From positions 1,736,001 through 1,800,000 of the forward strand of contig NZ_VFMY01000001.1 in assembly GCF_006715305.1 (NCBI RefSeq): 64,000 bases of DNA, in the 5' to 3' direction. Every line of letters begins with the position of its first letter. Position 1 is the stretch's first letter. This document shows positions 9,243 through 17,167 of this stretch, in pieces. The notes under the pieces are model-generated. The model had not been told where the DNA came from. It saw nothing but the letters and a program-made list of their open reading frames with translations, and did not search any database. Source of the stretch: Arthrobacter sp. SLBN-100. GTDB lineage: Bacteria > Actinomycetota > Actinomycetes > Actinomycetales > Micrococcaceae. A program made the position numbers and the translations under genes.

Positions 9243-10556
9243 ATGACGCACTTGCTGCAGGACCACCCACAACGCCGCGGTGCGGGGCCGCGTGACGATG
9301 CGCCGGGAATTTCGGAGACGGCCGGACGTGCCTTTGCCGGCCTGTTCCGGGTCCTCAAAGTGGCCCGGCCCGTCCGGCCCATCCATCCGAAGGGCGTCGG
9401 CCTCACCGGAGAACTGACCCGGACCGGGAACTCCGGCGGTCCCAGCGGCGTGGACTGGCTCGACGCGCCGGGCACCGATTCCGTCGAGGCACGCTTCTCG
9501 CGTTCAGCGGGGTTGCCGTCCCGGCTTCCGGATGTCCTGGGCCTCGCCCTTCGTCTCACGCCGTCCGACGGCGGAGCTTCAGGCGGTGGAGCTTCAGGCG
9601 GCGGAGCTTCAGGCGGCGGAGCTTCAGGCGGCGGAGCTGTCGACGTGCTGTTGTCCTCCACCGGCTGGAATCTTCCGGGACGGTTCCTGCTCCAGCCCAA
9701 ACTGGACGTTCCCTCCGCCACCTTCACTACCTTGATGCCCTACCGCGGCCGGAACGGACCCGTGCTGCTGGGGCTGCGGACTATCAGCCTGCCCGGCGGA
9801 TCAGTGATCTCCGGCCGCTGGGTTCTCGGACTGTACTGGGCCAAAACGGCAGGTCCGTGGCAGCAGTGCGGCGAACTGAGGCTGCAGGCCAGCCCGGAAC
9901 CGGCCGACACTCCCCTGCGCTTCAATCCGCTCGAAAACCAGCCGCACGGCGCGCAAGCCTACGCGTGGACCCGCCGCCTGCGGGAGGGCTCGTACCGGGC
10001 CGCACAGCAGCCCGCGCCGTACGCTGCCGTCCGCGCCGCCGTCGAGCATTCCGCCGTCGGACGTCCGGAAACAGCAAGCAACCAGCCCGGCCCAGCCACC
10101 ACAGGAAGGAACACCATGTCCACCGTGTCACAGCTGTTCAACACCCCCGCCGCCGATGTCTGGCGGGTCATTTCCGATGGCTGGCTCTACTCCGGCTGGG
10201 TGGTGGGTGCCTCACGGATCCGCGCCGTGGATGACACCTGGCCGCAGGCCGGATCGCGCCTCCACCACTCCGTGGGCGCCTGGCCGCTGGTGATCAACGA
10301 CAGCACCCGTGTGACCGCTGCCGAACCGGAGAAGTCACTGGAACTGGTGGCGCGCGGCTGGCCGCTGGGCGAGGCCAAGGTGCTGATCACGCTCCAGGAC
10401 CAGGGCAACCAATGCCTCGTCACCTTGGCGGAAGATGCCATCCGCGGGCCCGGCAAGAGGGTGCCAAAGGTCCTGCGGGACCCCATGATCACCATGCGCA
10501 ACCGCGAGACGCTCAAGCGGCTGGAGCTGATGGCGGCAGGCGGAGCCGGGAAGTAG
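9243..10556 (+). CDS. Catalase-fold-like domain fused to SRPBCC domain protein
   Basis: One 437-residue frame holding what look like two proteins. Residues ~40-270 (HPKGVGLTGELTRTG; SVEARFSRSAGLPSRLPDV; PYRGRNGP) distantly recall the catalase fold, but no haem-ligand Tyr motif is visible. Residues 292-437 (MSTVSQLFNTPAADVWRVIS...) are a complete SRPBCC/polyketide-cyclase-like domain. The junction contains AGGAAGG five to eight bases before an in-frame ATG at 10116, so the SRPBCC protein could also be made separately. Residues ~111-132 are GGASG repeats. GGAAGGAAGC before the first ATG supports that start. Either a recent in-frame fusion or two genes that lost the stop between them. Confidence 0.7.
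   Translation: MTHLLQDHPQRRGAGPRDDAPGISETAGRAFAGLFRVLKVARPVRPIHPKGVGLTGELTRTGNSGGPSGVDWLDAPGTDSVEARFSRSAGLPSRLPDVLGLALRLTPSDGGASGGGASGGGASGGGASGGGAVDVLLSSTGWNLPGRFLLQPKLDVPSATFTTLMPYRGRNGPVLLGLRTISLPGGSVISGRWVLGLYWAKTAGPWQQCGELRLQASPEPADTPLRFNPLENQPHGAQAYAWTRRLREGSYRAAQQPAPYAAVRAAVEHSAVGRPETASNQPGPATTGRNTMSTVSQLFNTPAADVWRVISDGWLYSGWVVGASRIRAVDDTWPQAGSRLHHSVGAWPLVINDSTRVTAAEPEKSLELVARGWPLGEAKVLITLQDQGNQCLVTLAEDAIRGPGKRVPKVLRDPMITMRNRETLKRLELMAAGGAGK
9573..9638 (+). repeat. 15-bp coding minisatellite (GGASG repeats)
   Basis: Four near-identical copies of GGAGCTTCAGGCGGC plus a six-base partial, one mismatch in the first copy, all in frame so that copy-number change would only alter linker length in the catalase-like domain. 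Confidence 0.9.
10116..10556 (+). other. Possible internal start: free SRPBCC protein
   Basis: ATG at 10116 is in frame with the fused ORF and is preceded by AGGAAGGAACACC, a better ribosome site than many genuine starts here. It would yield a 146-residue SRPBCC protein whose first residues (MSTVSQLFNTP) look like a natural N-terminus. Inference from sequence only. Confidence 0.5.
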
Positions 10557-10603
10557 CGCACCTGAGTTAACTGGACCCAGCCTTGAAGCGGAACACAAGC
10601 GAG

Positions 10604-10637
10604 AAAACCCGCGGCGCCGGATGGCGCCGCGGGTTTT
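10604..10637. terminator. Strong bidirectional terminator
   Basis: A 15-bp perfect stem AAAACCCGCGGCGCC with loop GGAT and T5 on the plus strand; A4 upstream gives a U-tract for the minus-strand gene as well. It separates converging genes. Confidence 0.9.
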
Positions 10638-10649
10638 TCTCTGGATCAG

Positions 10650-11591
10650 CTACTGGGGGGTCAGGCTGAAGGTGGATGCCTGGTCGCCGGAGGCGTCGTT
10701 GACCACGATCGTGGTGGGGCCCTTCCTGACGTCGAACACGATCACTCCCTGGCGAACATCACCGGCGGCAACTTCCTCGGTGGGCAGGCCATCAAGCCCT
10801 TCTTCCAGGTAGATCCCTTCGCCCTCGTTGCCGTCCGCGTCGTAGGCCTCGAAGTTTGAGGCGCTGGCCAGGCTGGTACCGGAGAGCGTCTCCCACGAAA
10901 CGTTGATGGCGAGGAACCCTCCGTTTGCCGGTTTCATATAGGACATTCCGGGAATCTCGGTGACGTAGACCGAGTCGATGACGCCCACCTTCACATTGTC
11001 GCCTTCGGATACTGTGACCACGAAGGAGGTCGCATCGCTGGCAGTTCCCGAGGACGAGGGCTGCGGTGCTGCTTCGGTCACTGAGGGGTTCGACGGCGGC
11101 ACCGGAATGTTCCGCCCCTCAAGTGCTGCAGAGAGCATCGTAAAGGACAGGATCATGTAGAAGGTTCCGATGACCATGCCGATAAGCCAGACGACGCCGG
11201 TGATGATCCAGGCCTTCTTCTTGTTCTCCGGGTAGCCTTCCAGCGGGCGACCATCCTTGTCCCTGGTGTTGCCGGTCAAAGTGATAATCAGGTCAACGAT
11301 GGCCCAGATTCCCAACCCGCCCAGCGTCAGCAGCTTGGCGACGCCGGAGCCGATCTTGCCGAGGTAGAAACGGTCCACACCCCAGGTGCCGAGCAGGAGC
11401 GACAAAAGCCAGGTGGTCATGAAGGACTTTCCCGGACCAGTGGCATAGGGAATGTGTCCAAAAGAGGAGCCTGGCTGGTATCCGCCCCGCGGTCCTCCCT
11501 GGTACTGCCCGTCAAAGCTCGGTGTTGCAGGCGGGACCGGGGGAGCTGCCGGCCCGTTCCGGGGCGGCTGAGGGTAACTGGGGTGACTCAT
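10650..11591 (-). CDS. TM2 domain protein with C-terminal DUF4352-like domain
   Basis: A 313-residue membrane protein. An N-terminal Pro/Gly-rich cytoplasmic stretch (~1-60) leads to a TM2 two-helix domain (SFMTTWLLSLLLGTWGVDRF, then YLGKIGSGVAKLLTLGGLG with IWAIVDLI), a further membrane helix (~125-150), and an extracellular Ig-like C-terminal domain (~190-313) resembling DUF4352. AAGGAAGATCC before the chosen ATG sets the start; a longer upstream frame lacks a ribosome site. TM2 proteins are widespread and functionally obscure; a surface role is likely. Confidence 0.85.
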   Translation of the reverse strand: MSHPSYPQPPRNGPAAPPVPPATPSFDGQYQGGPRGGYQPGSSFGHIPYATGPGKSFMTTWLLSLLLGTWGVDRFYLGKIGSGVAKLLTLGGLGIWAIVDLIITLTGNTRDKDGRPLEGYPENKKKAWIITGVVWLIGMVIGTFYMILSFTMLSAALEGRNIPVPPSNPSVTEAAPQPSSSGTASDATSFVVTVSEGDNVKVGVIDSVYVTEIPGMSYMKPANGGFLAINVSWETLSGTSLASASNFEAYDADGNEGEGIYLEEGLDGLPTEEVAAGDVRQGVIVFDVRKGPTTIVVNDASGDQASTFSLTPQ

Positions 11592-11697
11592 GGATCTTCC
11601 TTTGGTGGAGGTATGTGGGCGAGGCTGGGCTGAAAGGGCGCGGTCGCAGGCTTTGGGCTGCCCCGCGACCTCTAAGGGCGGCAGGGCGGGCAACTGT

Positions 11698-11735
11698 TAA
11701 GCCAGGGTGGGTTTGGTAAGCCAGTGCGGGTTTGG
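11698..11735. repeat. Tandem 19-bp direct repeat
   Basis: Two head-to-tail copies of TAAGCCAGGGTGGGTTTGG, two mismatches, ~110-145 bases upstream of the TM2 start codon. Could be a paired binding site or replication slippage. Confidence 0.6.
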
Positions 11736-11851
11736 CTACCCGGGGTTGGCCCGAAGCTGCAGCAACTGGCCCACGTTTCCCGCGTAGGAGTTTTCAACCA
11801 TGCTTCCCCAAAGCAGGTAAGTGTTTGTCCAATGAATGTACTTCAGAGGGC

Positions 11852-11888
11852 AAAAAAATGGGATGGGCAGAAATGCCCATCCCATTTT
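11852..11888 (-). terminator. Terminator of fprA
   Basis: A 15-bp stem (AAAATGGGATGGGCA, GAAA tetraloop) followed on the minus strand by a run of seven T, directly downstream of the fprA stop: a textbook intrinsic terminator. Confidence 0.9.
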
Positions 11889-11956
11889 CCGTGCACCGTT
11901 ACTGCATGCCCTGTATCCGCGCCCGGAGGACGAACGCTGAGCGGCCCGGAAAAGCC

Positions 11957-13423
11957 CTAGACCTGCGCTGCTACACCGTCGCGGGAGATGGAAACCATGT
12001 CCTCGCGCGGCACCACCTTGATGCGCTCACGCTTGACCTCAACACCGTGCGAGCCGCCGGCCTCGGTTGCAGCTGCGCCGAGGGCGAGCTCGTGGGCGTC
12101 CAGTGCCAGCCAGCCTTCCCAGCTGGTGAACTTCACGCCGCGGGAGTCGAGGAGTTCCACGACGGCGTCTGCCGCGGGAACGGCGGCGACCGGAAGGTTT
12201 TCGCGGTCTTCCAGCAGGTAGGTCACGGTCTCAAGGGCGTCGCCCTTGGTGTGGCCGATCAGGCCGACGGGTCCGCGCTTGATCCAACCGGTGGCGTAGA
12301 TGCCCGGCACGTGGGCGCCGGCGGCGTCCAGGACGCGGCCGCCGTCGTTCGGGATGACGCCCTTCTTGTGGTCGAACTCGATCTCCGGCAGGGCCGAGCC
12401 GAAGTAGCCGATGGCGCGGTACACGGCCTGAACCGGGTAGTCCACGAGCTCGCCGGTGCCGCGGGCGTTGCCGGTGCCGTCCAGCTCGGTGCGCTCGAAC
12501 TTGATGCCGGTCACCTTGCCCGGCGTCTCGGCGTCGTCATAGATCTCCACCGGGCTGTGCAGGAAGTGCAGGTGCAGGCGGCGGGAAGCCTTCAGCTCGG
12601 AGAGGTCCTCGGGCTGCTCGGCGATCCAGTTGGTGAGGGTGCCCACCATGGTCTTGGTCTGGTTGTTCGTCTGGATTTGGCGGTCTGATTCCTCGTCGAA
12701 CTCGAAGTCCTCCGGGTACAGGATGATGTCCACGTCCTTGGAGTGGGACAGCTCGCGCAGCTCCAGCGGGGTGAACTTGACCTGGGCCGGGCCGCGGCGG
12801 CCGAAGACGTGCACGTCCGTGACGGGCGAGTTCTTCAGGCCGGCGTAGACGTTCTCCGGAATCTCTGAAACCAGAAGGTCGTCGGCGTGCTTGGACAGGA
12901 CGCGGGCCACGTCCAGGGCCACGTTGCCGTTGCCGATCACGGCGATTTCCTTGGCCTCCAGCGGCCATTCGCGCGGGACGTCGGGGTGGCCGTCGTACCA
13001 GGAGACGAAGTCCGCGCCGCCGTAGGAACCGTCCAGCTCGATGCCGGGAATGTTCAGGTCCGCGTCCTTGATGGCGCCGGTGGCGAAAATGACGGCGTCG
13101 TAGTGGGTGCGCAGGTCCTCGATGGTGAGGTCGGTGCCGTAGTCCACGTTGCCGAAGAAGCGGATGTCGCCGCGGTCCAGGACCTTGTGCAGGGCGTTGA
13201 CGATGCCCTTGATGCGGGGGTGGTCCGGGGCCACGCCGTAGCGGATCAGGCCGTAGGGTGCCGGGTAGCGGTCAAAGAGGTCGATGCTCACGGTCAGCTC
13301 GCCGCTCTTGACGGCTTCACTCTTGGTGAGGATGTCCGCGGCGTACACGCCTGCCGGGCCGGAGCCCACGACGGCGACGCGCAGCGGACGTTCGGCAGAA
13401 CCTACGGTGGTGCTTGATGACAC
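11957..13423 (-). CDS. fprA: Ferredoxin/adrenodoxin-type NADP+ reductase
   Basis: A 488-residue flavoprotein of the adrenodoxin-reductase (FprA) family. The FAD motif VAVVGSGPAGVYAADILTKS lies near residue 15; the family block FDRYPAPYGLIRYGVAPDHP follows (~55-75). An NADP-binding motif AVIGNGNVALDVARVL is near 175 and YATGWIKRGPVGLIGHTKGD near 395. It would pass electrons from NADPH to ferredoxin, the likely donor for the sulfite reductase encoded at 23903-25648. Start: GTG with AAAAGGAACACAGCC ahead is preferred to the ATG eight codons upstream, which has no ribosome site. It follows the sirohaem synthase gene with an 87-base gap holding an inverted repeat. Confidence 0.92.
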   Translation of the reverse strand: MSSSTTVGSAERPLRVAVVGSGPAGVYAADILTKSEAVKSGELTVSIDLFDRYPAPYGLIRYGVAPDHPRIKGIVNALHKVLDRGDIRFFGNVDYGTDLTIEDLRTHYDAVIFATGAIKDADLNIPGIELDGSYGGADFVSWYDGHPDVPREWPLEAKEIAVIGNGNVALDVARVLSKHADDLLVSEIPENVYAGLKNSPVTDVHVFGRRGPAQVKFTPLELRELSHSKDVDIILYPEDFEFDEESDRQIQTNNQTKTMVGTLTNWIAEQPEDLSELKASRRLHLHFLHSPVEIYDDAETPGKVTGIKFERTELDGTGNARGTGELVDYPVQAVYRAIGYFGSALPEIEFDHKKGVIPNDGGRVLDAAGAHVPGIYATGWIKRGPVGLIGHTKGDALETVTYLLEDRENLPVAAVPAADAVVELLDSRGVKFTSWEGWLALDAHELALGAAATEAGGSHGVEVKRERIKVVPREDMVSISRDGVAAQV

Positions 13424-13458
13424 GGCTGTGTTCCTTTTCTTCTGCATCGGCTGCTGGG

Positions 13459-13492
13459 TAACTGCCGTTTTGAACGCTCATAACGGCAGTTA
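13459..13492. promoter_or_regulatory. Inverted repeat between sirohaem synthase gene and fprA
   Basis: Perfect 11-bp arms TAACTGCCGTT / AACGGCAGTTA around a 12-base centre. No T-tract follows, so an operator or mRNA-processing hairpin fits better than a terminator. Confidence 0.5.
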
Positions 13493-13510
13493 TGGAGCAG
13501 TCGATGGGTT

Positions 13511-14776
13511 TCAGGTGGTGAGGACGGTCTTGCGGGGGCTGTTCGGGGTGGTGGTGCCGTAGTCGGCGGTTTTGAAGTGCGACGGCGCGAACGGGCTCAC
13601 GCGCACCACGTCACCGATGACTATGACTGCCGGGCTGGCCACACCCACGGCTTCCGCCTGGTCCGCGATGGAACCGAGCGTGCCGATAGTGACGCGCTGG
13701 TTCGGCAGGTAGCCGTTCTCTACGATACCAACCGGGGTGCCGGCAGGCAGGCCGGCTTTGCCCAGGGCGGACGCGGATTCGCGCAGCTGGCCCACACCCA
13801 TCAGCAGCACCACGGTGTGGTCCGGGCGGGCCGGAACCTCGGAGAGTTCCTCGTGGCCCGTCACCACGCTGAAGCCCTTGGCGAGGCCGCGATGGGTCAC
13901 CGGGATACCGGCGGCGGCAGGAACGGAGATTGCGGACGTGACGCCGGAAACCACCTCAACCTCGACGCCGTGCTGCCGGCAGTATTCGGCTTCCTCGCCG
14001 CCGCGGCCCAGCACGTACGGGTCGCCGCCCTTGAGCCGGACCACGCGGTGGCCGTTCAAGGCTTCCTCGACGAGGATCCGGTTGATCTCTGACTGCGGCA
14101 CGGGGTGGTGGCCGGGAGTCTTGCCCACTTCGATGACGCGGACGTCCGGAGCCAGCTCTTTCAGGAGTTCGCGGGGGCCCAGGCGGTCTGCCACGACGAC
14201 GTCGGCCTGGCCCAGGAGCCGGCGGCCACGGACGGTGATGAGGCCGGTATCGCCGGGACCGCCACCTACGAGGGCAACTGAGCCGTTGCGGGCCGCCCGG
14301 CGGCGGCGAAGCGGCAGGTCCCCGGTTTCGAGGGCGGTGGCGACGGCGTCCCGGACGGCCATGGCGCGGCGCGGGTCTCCGCCGGCGTTTACGGCGATCT
14401 TGACGTCGTCCACCTCTGCGACGGCGGGGGTCCAGGCGGCGGAGGCTTCATGGTCTGAGGCGTTGACGCACCAGATGCGCTGCGCCTCGGCGTCGGCTGA
14501 GACCTGGGCGTCCACCTCCGAATTGCCGGTGGCGGTCTGCACGAACCACACGCCGTCGACATCGGTTGGAAGGTAAGGGCGCGCTTCCCAGGTGAGGAGG
14601 CCGGCGTCTGCCAGTTCCTGAAGTGCGGCGGAGGCAACCGGAGCCACGACGGTGACCCGGGCACCGGCGTCGAGCAGCCCCTTGGCGCGGCGGGCAGCCA
14701 CCGGGCCGCCGCCCACCACCAGCACGGCGCGGCCCAATAACCGCAGCGCTGTGGGGTAAATATCCTGAATTGCCAT
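13511..14776 (-). CDS. cobA: Uroporphyrinogen-III C-methyltransferase fused to precorrin-2 dehydrogenase-like domain
   Basis: A 421-residue fusion for sirohaem synthesis. The N-terminal ~150 residues are a Met8p-like NAD-binding domain (AVLVVGGGPVAARRAKGLLD). Residues ~165-410 are SUMT, with GGGPGDTGLITVRGRRLL, the RLKGGDPYVLGRGGEEAEY block and the VTSAISVPAAAGIPVTHRG loop that binds SAM. This is a shortened CysG plan; the ferrochelatase step may be done by the CbiX-like protein at 25703-26572. The promoter (TACCGT six bases before ATG, GTGAC direct repeat 54 bases upstream) matches that of sir, which ties it to sulfur control. Could equally be called cysG. Confidence 0.92.
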   Translation of the reverse strand: MAIQDIYPTALRLLGRAVLVVGGGPVAARRAKGLLDAGARVTVVAPVASAALQELADAGLLTWEARPYLPTDVDGVWFVQTATGNSEVDAQVSADAEAQRIWCVNASDHEASAAWTPAVAEVDDVKIAVNAGGDPRRAMAVRDAVATALETGDLPLRRRRAARNGSVALVGGGPGDTGLITVRGRRLLGQADVVVADRLGPRELLKELAPDVRVIEVGKTPGHHPVPQSEINRILVEEALNGHRVVRLKGGDPYVLGRGGEEAEYCRQHGVEVEVVSGVTSAISVPAAAGIPVTHRGLAKGFSVVTGHEELSEVPARPDHTVVLLMGVGQLRESASALGKAGLPAGTPVGIVENGYLPNQRVTIGTLGSIADQAEAVGVASPAVIVIGDVVRVSPFAPSHFKTADYGTTTPNSPRKTVLTT

Positions 14777-14788
14777 GAATCAACGGTA
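14777..14788 (-). promoter_or_regulatory. Leaderless-type -10 region of cobA
   Basis: TACCGT six bases before the ATG, with TTGTGG 18 bases further up. The order GGCCTTTGTG-N19-TAC(A/C)GT-N6-ATG is shared base for base with the sir promoter. Confidence 0.6.
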
Positions 14789-14829
14789 GGGCCGCGTCAC
14801 AATCGCCCACAAAGGCCGAGCAACAACAG

Positions 14830-14854
14830 GTCACGCAAGGTAACGCTGCGTCAC
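14830..14854 (-). promoter_or_regulatory. Putative sulfur-regulon operator upstream of cobA
   Basis: On the minus strand GTGAC occurs twice, 20 bases apart, with a related GTTAC exactly midway; the proximal copy starts 54 bases from the start codon. The flanks ATGTGACGC-N11-GCGTGACC recur upstream of ssuA. Confidence 0.6.
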
Positions 14855-14867
14855 ATAGCCTGGACCG

Positions 14868-15314
14868 CTACGGCCTGTCCGCGAGGAACCGCCCGCGGTC
14901 CCGGATGAGCCGCTGCAGGTACGGGCGCACGACCAACTTCTCTGCCGTCCGGCCCACGAACCCGAACGGCGCCGTGAACTCCACCCGGTCGGTCATGATG
15001 CAGCCCCCGGGCGTGGCCTCGAATTCATGGACGTGGCGGAAGAACTTCAACGGCCCGCGGATCTGTTCGTCCGTGAAGCTGCTGGGGAATGTGAACTCGG
15101 TGACCCGGCTCGTCATGGTGAGCGGAAGCCCGAGGTGCCGCGCCCGCCACGTCACGTCCTGGCCCTCGCCGATAAGCCCGGAGGTCACACCTCCGACTGC
15201 ACGTTCCCCACTGTGCTCCTGCGAGTCCAAGTGGAGGTCGATGCTCCGAGCCAGGTCGAACAGCCGCTCCGGCGGAAGGGAGCTTTCGGTTCGGCACACA
15301 AAACTGGCGGTCAT
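14868..15314 (-). CDS. SRPBCC family (polyketide cyclase-like) protein
   Basis: A 148-residue single-domain protein with the START/SRPBCC helix-grip features: an N-terminal strand and ERLFDLARSIDLH helix, central strands with LTMTSRVTEFTFPSSF and a long C-terminal helix ending in LQRLIRDRGRFLADR. Resembles proteins annotated as cell-division-inhibitor or cyclase-like. The ligand is unknown. It is a lone gene between cobA's promoter and the 63-bp palindrome, unlikely to belong to sulfur metabolism. Confidence 0.75.
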   Translation of the reverse strand: MTASFVCRTESSLPPERLFDLARSIDLHLDSQEHSGERAVGGVTSGLIGEGQDVTWRARHLGLPLTMTSRVTEFTFPSSFTDEQIRGPLKFFRHVHEFEATPGGCIMTDRVEFTAPFGFVGRTAEKLVVRPYLQRLIRDRGRFLADRP

Positions 15315-15337
15315 GGGGCCAGTCTGCCAGCGAAATA

Positions 15338-15400
15338 CAACGCGGGGTCAGATAAAGCCCCTCAACCAGTGGTTGATGGGCTCTATCTGACCCCGCGTTG
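15338..15400. repeat. 63-bp palindromic element, copy 2
   Basis: Arms CAACGCGGGGTCAGATA / TATCTGACCCCGCGTTG (17 bp perfect) continue inward through AGCCC...GGGCT and TCAACC...GGTTGA, so nearly the whole element folds on itself. Same length and same 13-base ends as the element at 2096-2158. It sits just downstream of ssuC and upstream of the SRPBCC gene. Confidence 0.8.
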
Positions 15401-15413
15401 AGGGAAACAGTGC

Positions 15414-16421
15414 TTAGCGGGTGCTGCCGGACAGGAGGCCGCGGCTGCGCAGGAGGCGCTTCTCTATGGGCGCGAACACCAGCAGCTCGATCAGGATGCC
15501 GACGGCAAGGATCAGCAGGATTGCCGCCATCACCACGGTCATGTCGGACAGCACGCGGCCCTGGTCCAGCAGCGAGCCCAGGCCGAAGCCGATGGTGCCG
15601 CCCACCGCGATGATTTCCGCAGCCATGAGCGAGCGCCAGGAGAAGGCCCAGCCCTGCTTGAGGCCGCTCAGGTATCCGGGCAGCGCGGCGGGCAGGATGA
15701 TCTGCAGCGCCATCTGCAGCCGCGATGCACCCAGGACGGTACCCACCCGTCGATACTGCGGCGGGATCTGGTCCACCCCGGAAATGAGCCCGTTGATGAT
15801 GGATGGAATGGCGCCCATAAAGATCACGAAATAAACGGTGGCGTCCGTGAGTCCGAACCAGATGATGGCTGCCGGAACCCACGCCACGGACGGCAGCACC
15901 TGCAGGCCGGAAATCAGCGGACCGAAGGCCCTGCGCAACGGTGCAACCTGGGCGAGCAGCAGACCCACAGGAGTTGCGATAGCCACGCTGATCAGGAACC
16001 CGACAACCCCGCGCTGCATGGAAGTCCAGACGGCTTCCTGGAGCTTGCCGTCGTTCCAGAGGATGCCCATTTGGGTCATCACGTCCAGCGGACCGGGCAC
16101 CAGGTCGCGGCGCTTCACCCCGAGTGAGACGTAGAACTGCCAGATGAGCACCAGGGCCACCAGGGCGGCGATGGGCAGGAGCACGCGGCTCCAATCGATC
16201 CGGTGCTTGCGGTCGGCGTCGGACTGCAACGAGTCAAGCCCGGACTCAAGTTCCCGCAGGTCCTCCCGACCGGTGGAGGTGCGTGTCAGGGCGGCGTGGA
16301 CGTGCCGGGCTTCAGGCTGGCCCGTGATTGAGCTCGTCGAAATCGTGGTTCCGACAGGCTCAACCACCGGGGCGGCATCCGGCGCGGAGGGCGCGGAGCC
16401 GGACAGGGACTTACTTGGCAT
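15414..16421 (-). CDS. ssuC: Sulfonate/taurine-type ABC transporter permease
   Basis: A 335-residue inner-membrane permease with six main hydrophobic segments and the EAA loop of the BPD_transp_1 family (VGTVLGASRLQMALQIILPA). The N-terminal ~95 residues are an unusual extension, and residues ~17-32 (VVEPVGTTISTSSIT) are encoded by a palindromic repeat element. The ATG overlaps the end of the ATPase gene by 11 bases, with GGAG ahead, so the two are translationally coupled. Partners: the ATPase at 16411 and substrate-binding protein at 17168. Confidence 0.88.
   Translation of the reverse strand: MPSKSLSGSAPSAPDAAPVVEPVGTTISTSSITGQPEARHVHAALTRTSTGREDLRELESGLDSLQSDADRKHRIDWSRVLLPIAALVALVLIWQFYVSLGVKRRDLVPGPLDVMTQMGILWNDGKLQEAVWTSMQRGVVGFLISVAIATPVGLLLAQVAPLRRAFGPLISGLQVLPSVAWVPAAIIWFGLTDATVYFVIFMGAIPSIINGLISGVDQIPPQYRRVGTVLGASRLQMALQIILPAALPGYLSGLKQGWAFSWRSLMAAEIIAVGGTIGFGLGSLLDQGRVLSDMTVVMAAILLILAVGILIELLVFAPIEKRLLRSRGLLSGSTR
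16326..16370. repeat. Palindromic repeat inserted in ssuC coding sequence
   Basis: Two inverted, imperfect copies of GGTTGAGCCTGTCGAAACC separated by three bases, read in frame by ssuC. Related copies lie in cysN, cysD and next to phoX. Confidence 0.7.
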
Positions 16422-17136
16422 GGCGGCGAATCTCCTCACGCAGCCGGGCGGTGATGACCCCGGTCAGCTGGCCGGCAAGCCCGGCGTCGGTTCGGTGTTC
16501 CTCGGTGACTGCCCATTCCTGGACAACGCGGCCTGGGCGGGAGGACAGCAGCAGCACGCGCTGTCCCAGCCGAACAGCTTCGCGGACGTTGTGGGTCACA
16601 AAAACGATGGTCCGCCCGGTTTCCTTCCAGATGCGCTCCAGTTCGTCATGCAGCAGGTCGCGGGTGATGGCGTCCAGGGCGGCGAACGGCTCATCCATCA
16701 GCAGCAGCTGCCGGTCCTGCGCCAGCGACCGGGCCAGGGACACGCGCTGGCGCATGCCGCCGGACAGCTCGTGCGGGCGTTTGTCCCCCGCGGTGCCGAG
16801 GTGCACCAGCTCGAGGAGCTCCTGCGCCTTCGCCTTGCGCTCGGCCTTGCCCATGCCGCGCAGCTTGAGGGCGAGTTCGATGTTCTCCCGGGCAGTGAGC
16901 CAGGGGAACAGGGCGGCGTCCTGGAACATAAACGCGGCACCGTCACTGGGCACTTCGAGGGCGCCCGACGTCGGCGCCTCGAGTCCCGCGATGATGTTCA
17001 GCAGGGTGGATTTGCCGCAGCCGGAGGCACCGAGGAGGGCGACGAACTCGCCCTGGCCGATGTTGGCGTTGACGTCGTCCAGCACCGGGGCGCCGTCGCC
17101 GAAGCGCTTGCCCAGGTTTTCCAGTACGACTGGCAT
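16411..17136 (-). CDS. ssuB: Sulfonate/taurine-type ABC transporter ATP-binding protein
   Basis: A 241-residue ATPase with Walker A GASGCGKSTLLN (~residue 38), Q-loop FMFQDAALFPWL, signature LSGGMRQRVSLARSL, Walker B LLLMDEPFAALD and H-loop FVTHNVREAV. Closest in wording to SsuB/TauB/NrtD types. AAGGACGGCACC precedes the chosen ATG; the 24-codon upstream extension is not needed. It lies between the permease (overlapping) and the binding-protein gene (31 bases apart). Confidence 0.9.
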   Translation of the reverse strand: MPVVLENLGKRFGDGAPVLDDVNANIGQGEFVALLGASGCGKSTLLNIIAGLEAPTSGALEVPSDGAAFMFQDAALFPWLTARENIELALKLRGMGKAERKAKAQELLELVHLGTAGDKRPHELSGGMRQRVSLARSLAQDRQLLLMDEPFAALDAITRDLLHDELERIWKETGRTIVFVTHNVREAVRLGQRVLLLSSRPGRVVQEWAVTEEHRTDAGLAGQLTGVITARLREEIRRHAK

Positions 17137-17167
17137 GGTGCCGTCCTTATGTAGGTGGGTGAGGGGG

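Larger units (their letters stand above)
11592..11956. other. 365-bp intergenic region
   Basis: Separates the 5' end of the TM2 gene from the 3' end of fprA. It holds the fprA terminator (11852-11888), a 19-bp tandem duplication (11698-11735), and presumably the TM2 promoter. I see no coding frame I trust. Confidence 0.5.

Noticed and set aside
14830..14854. GlnR box (nitrogen control) at the GTGAC repeats
   Set aside because: GlnR sites have 11-base phased halves giving 22-base spacing of the outer sites; here the spacing is 20 in all three cases and the middle site is not conserved in ssuA and sir. The genes are sulfur genes.
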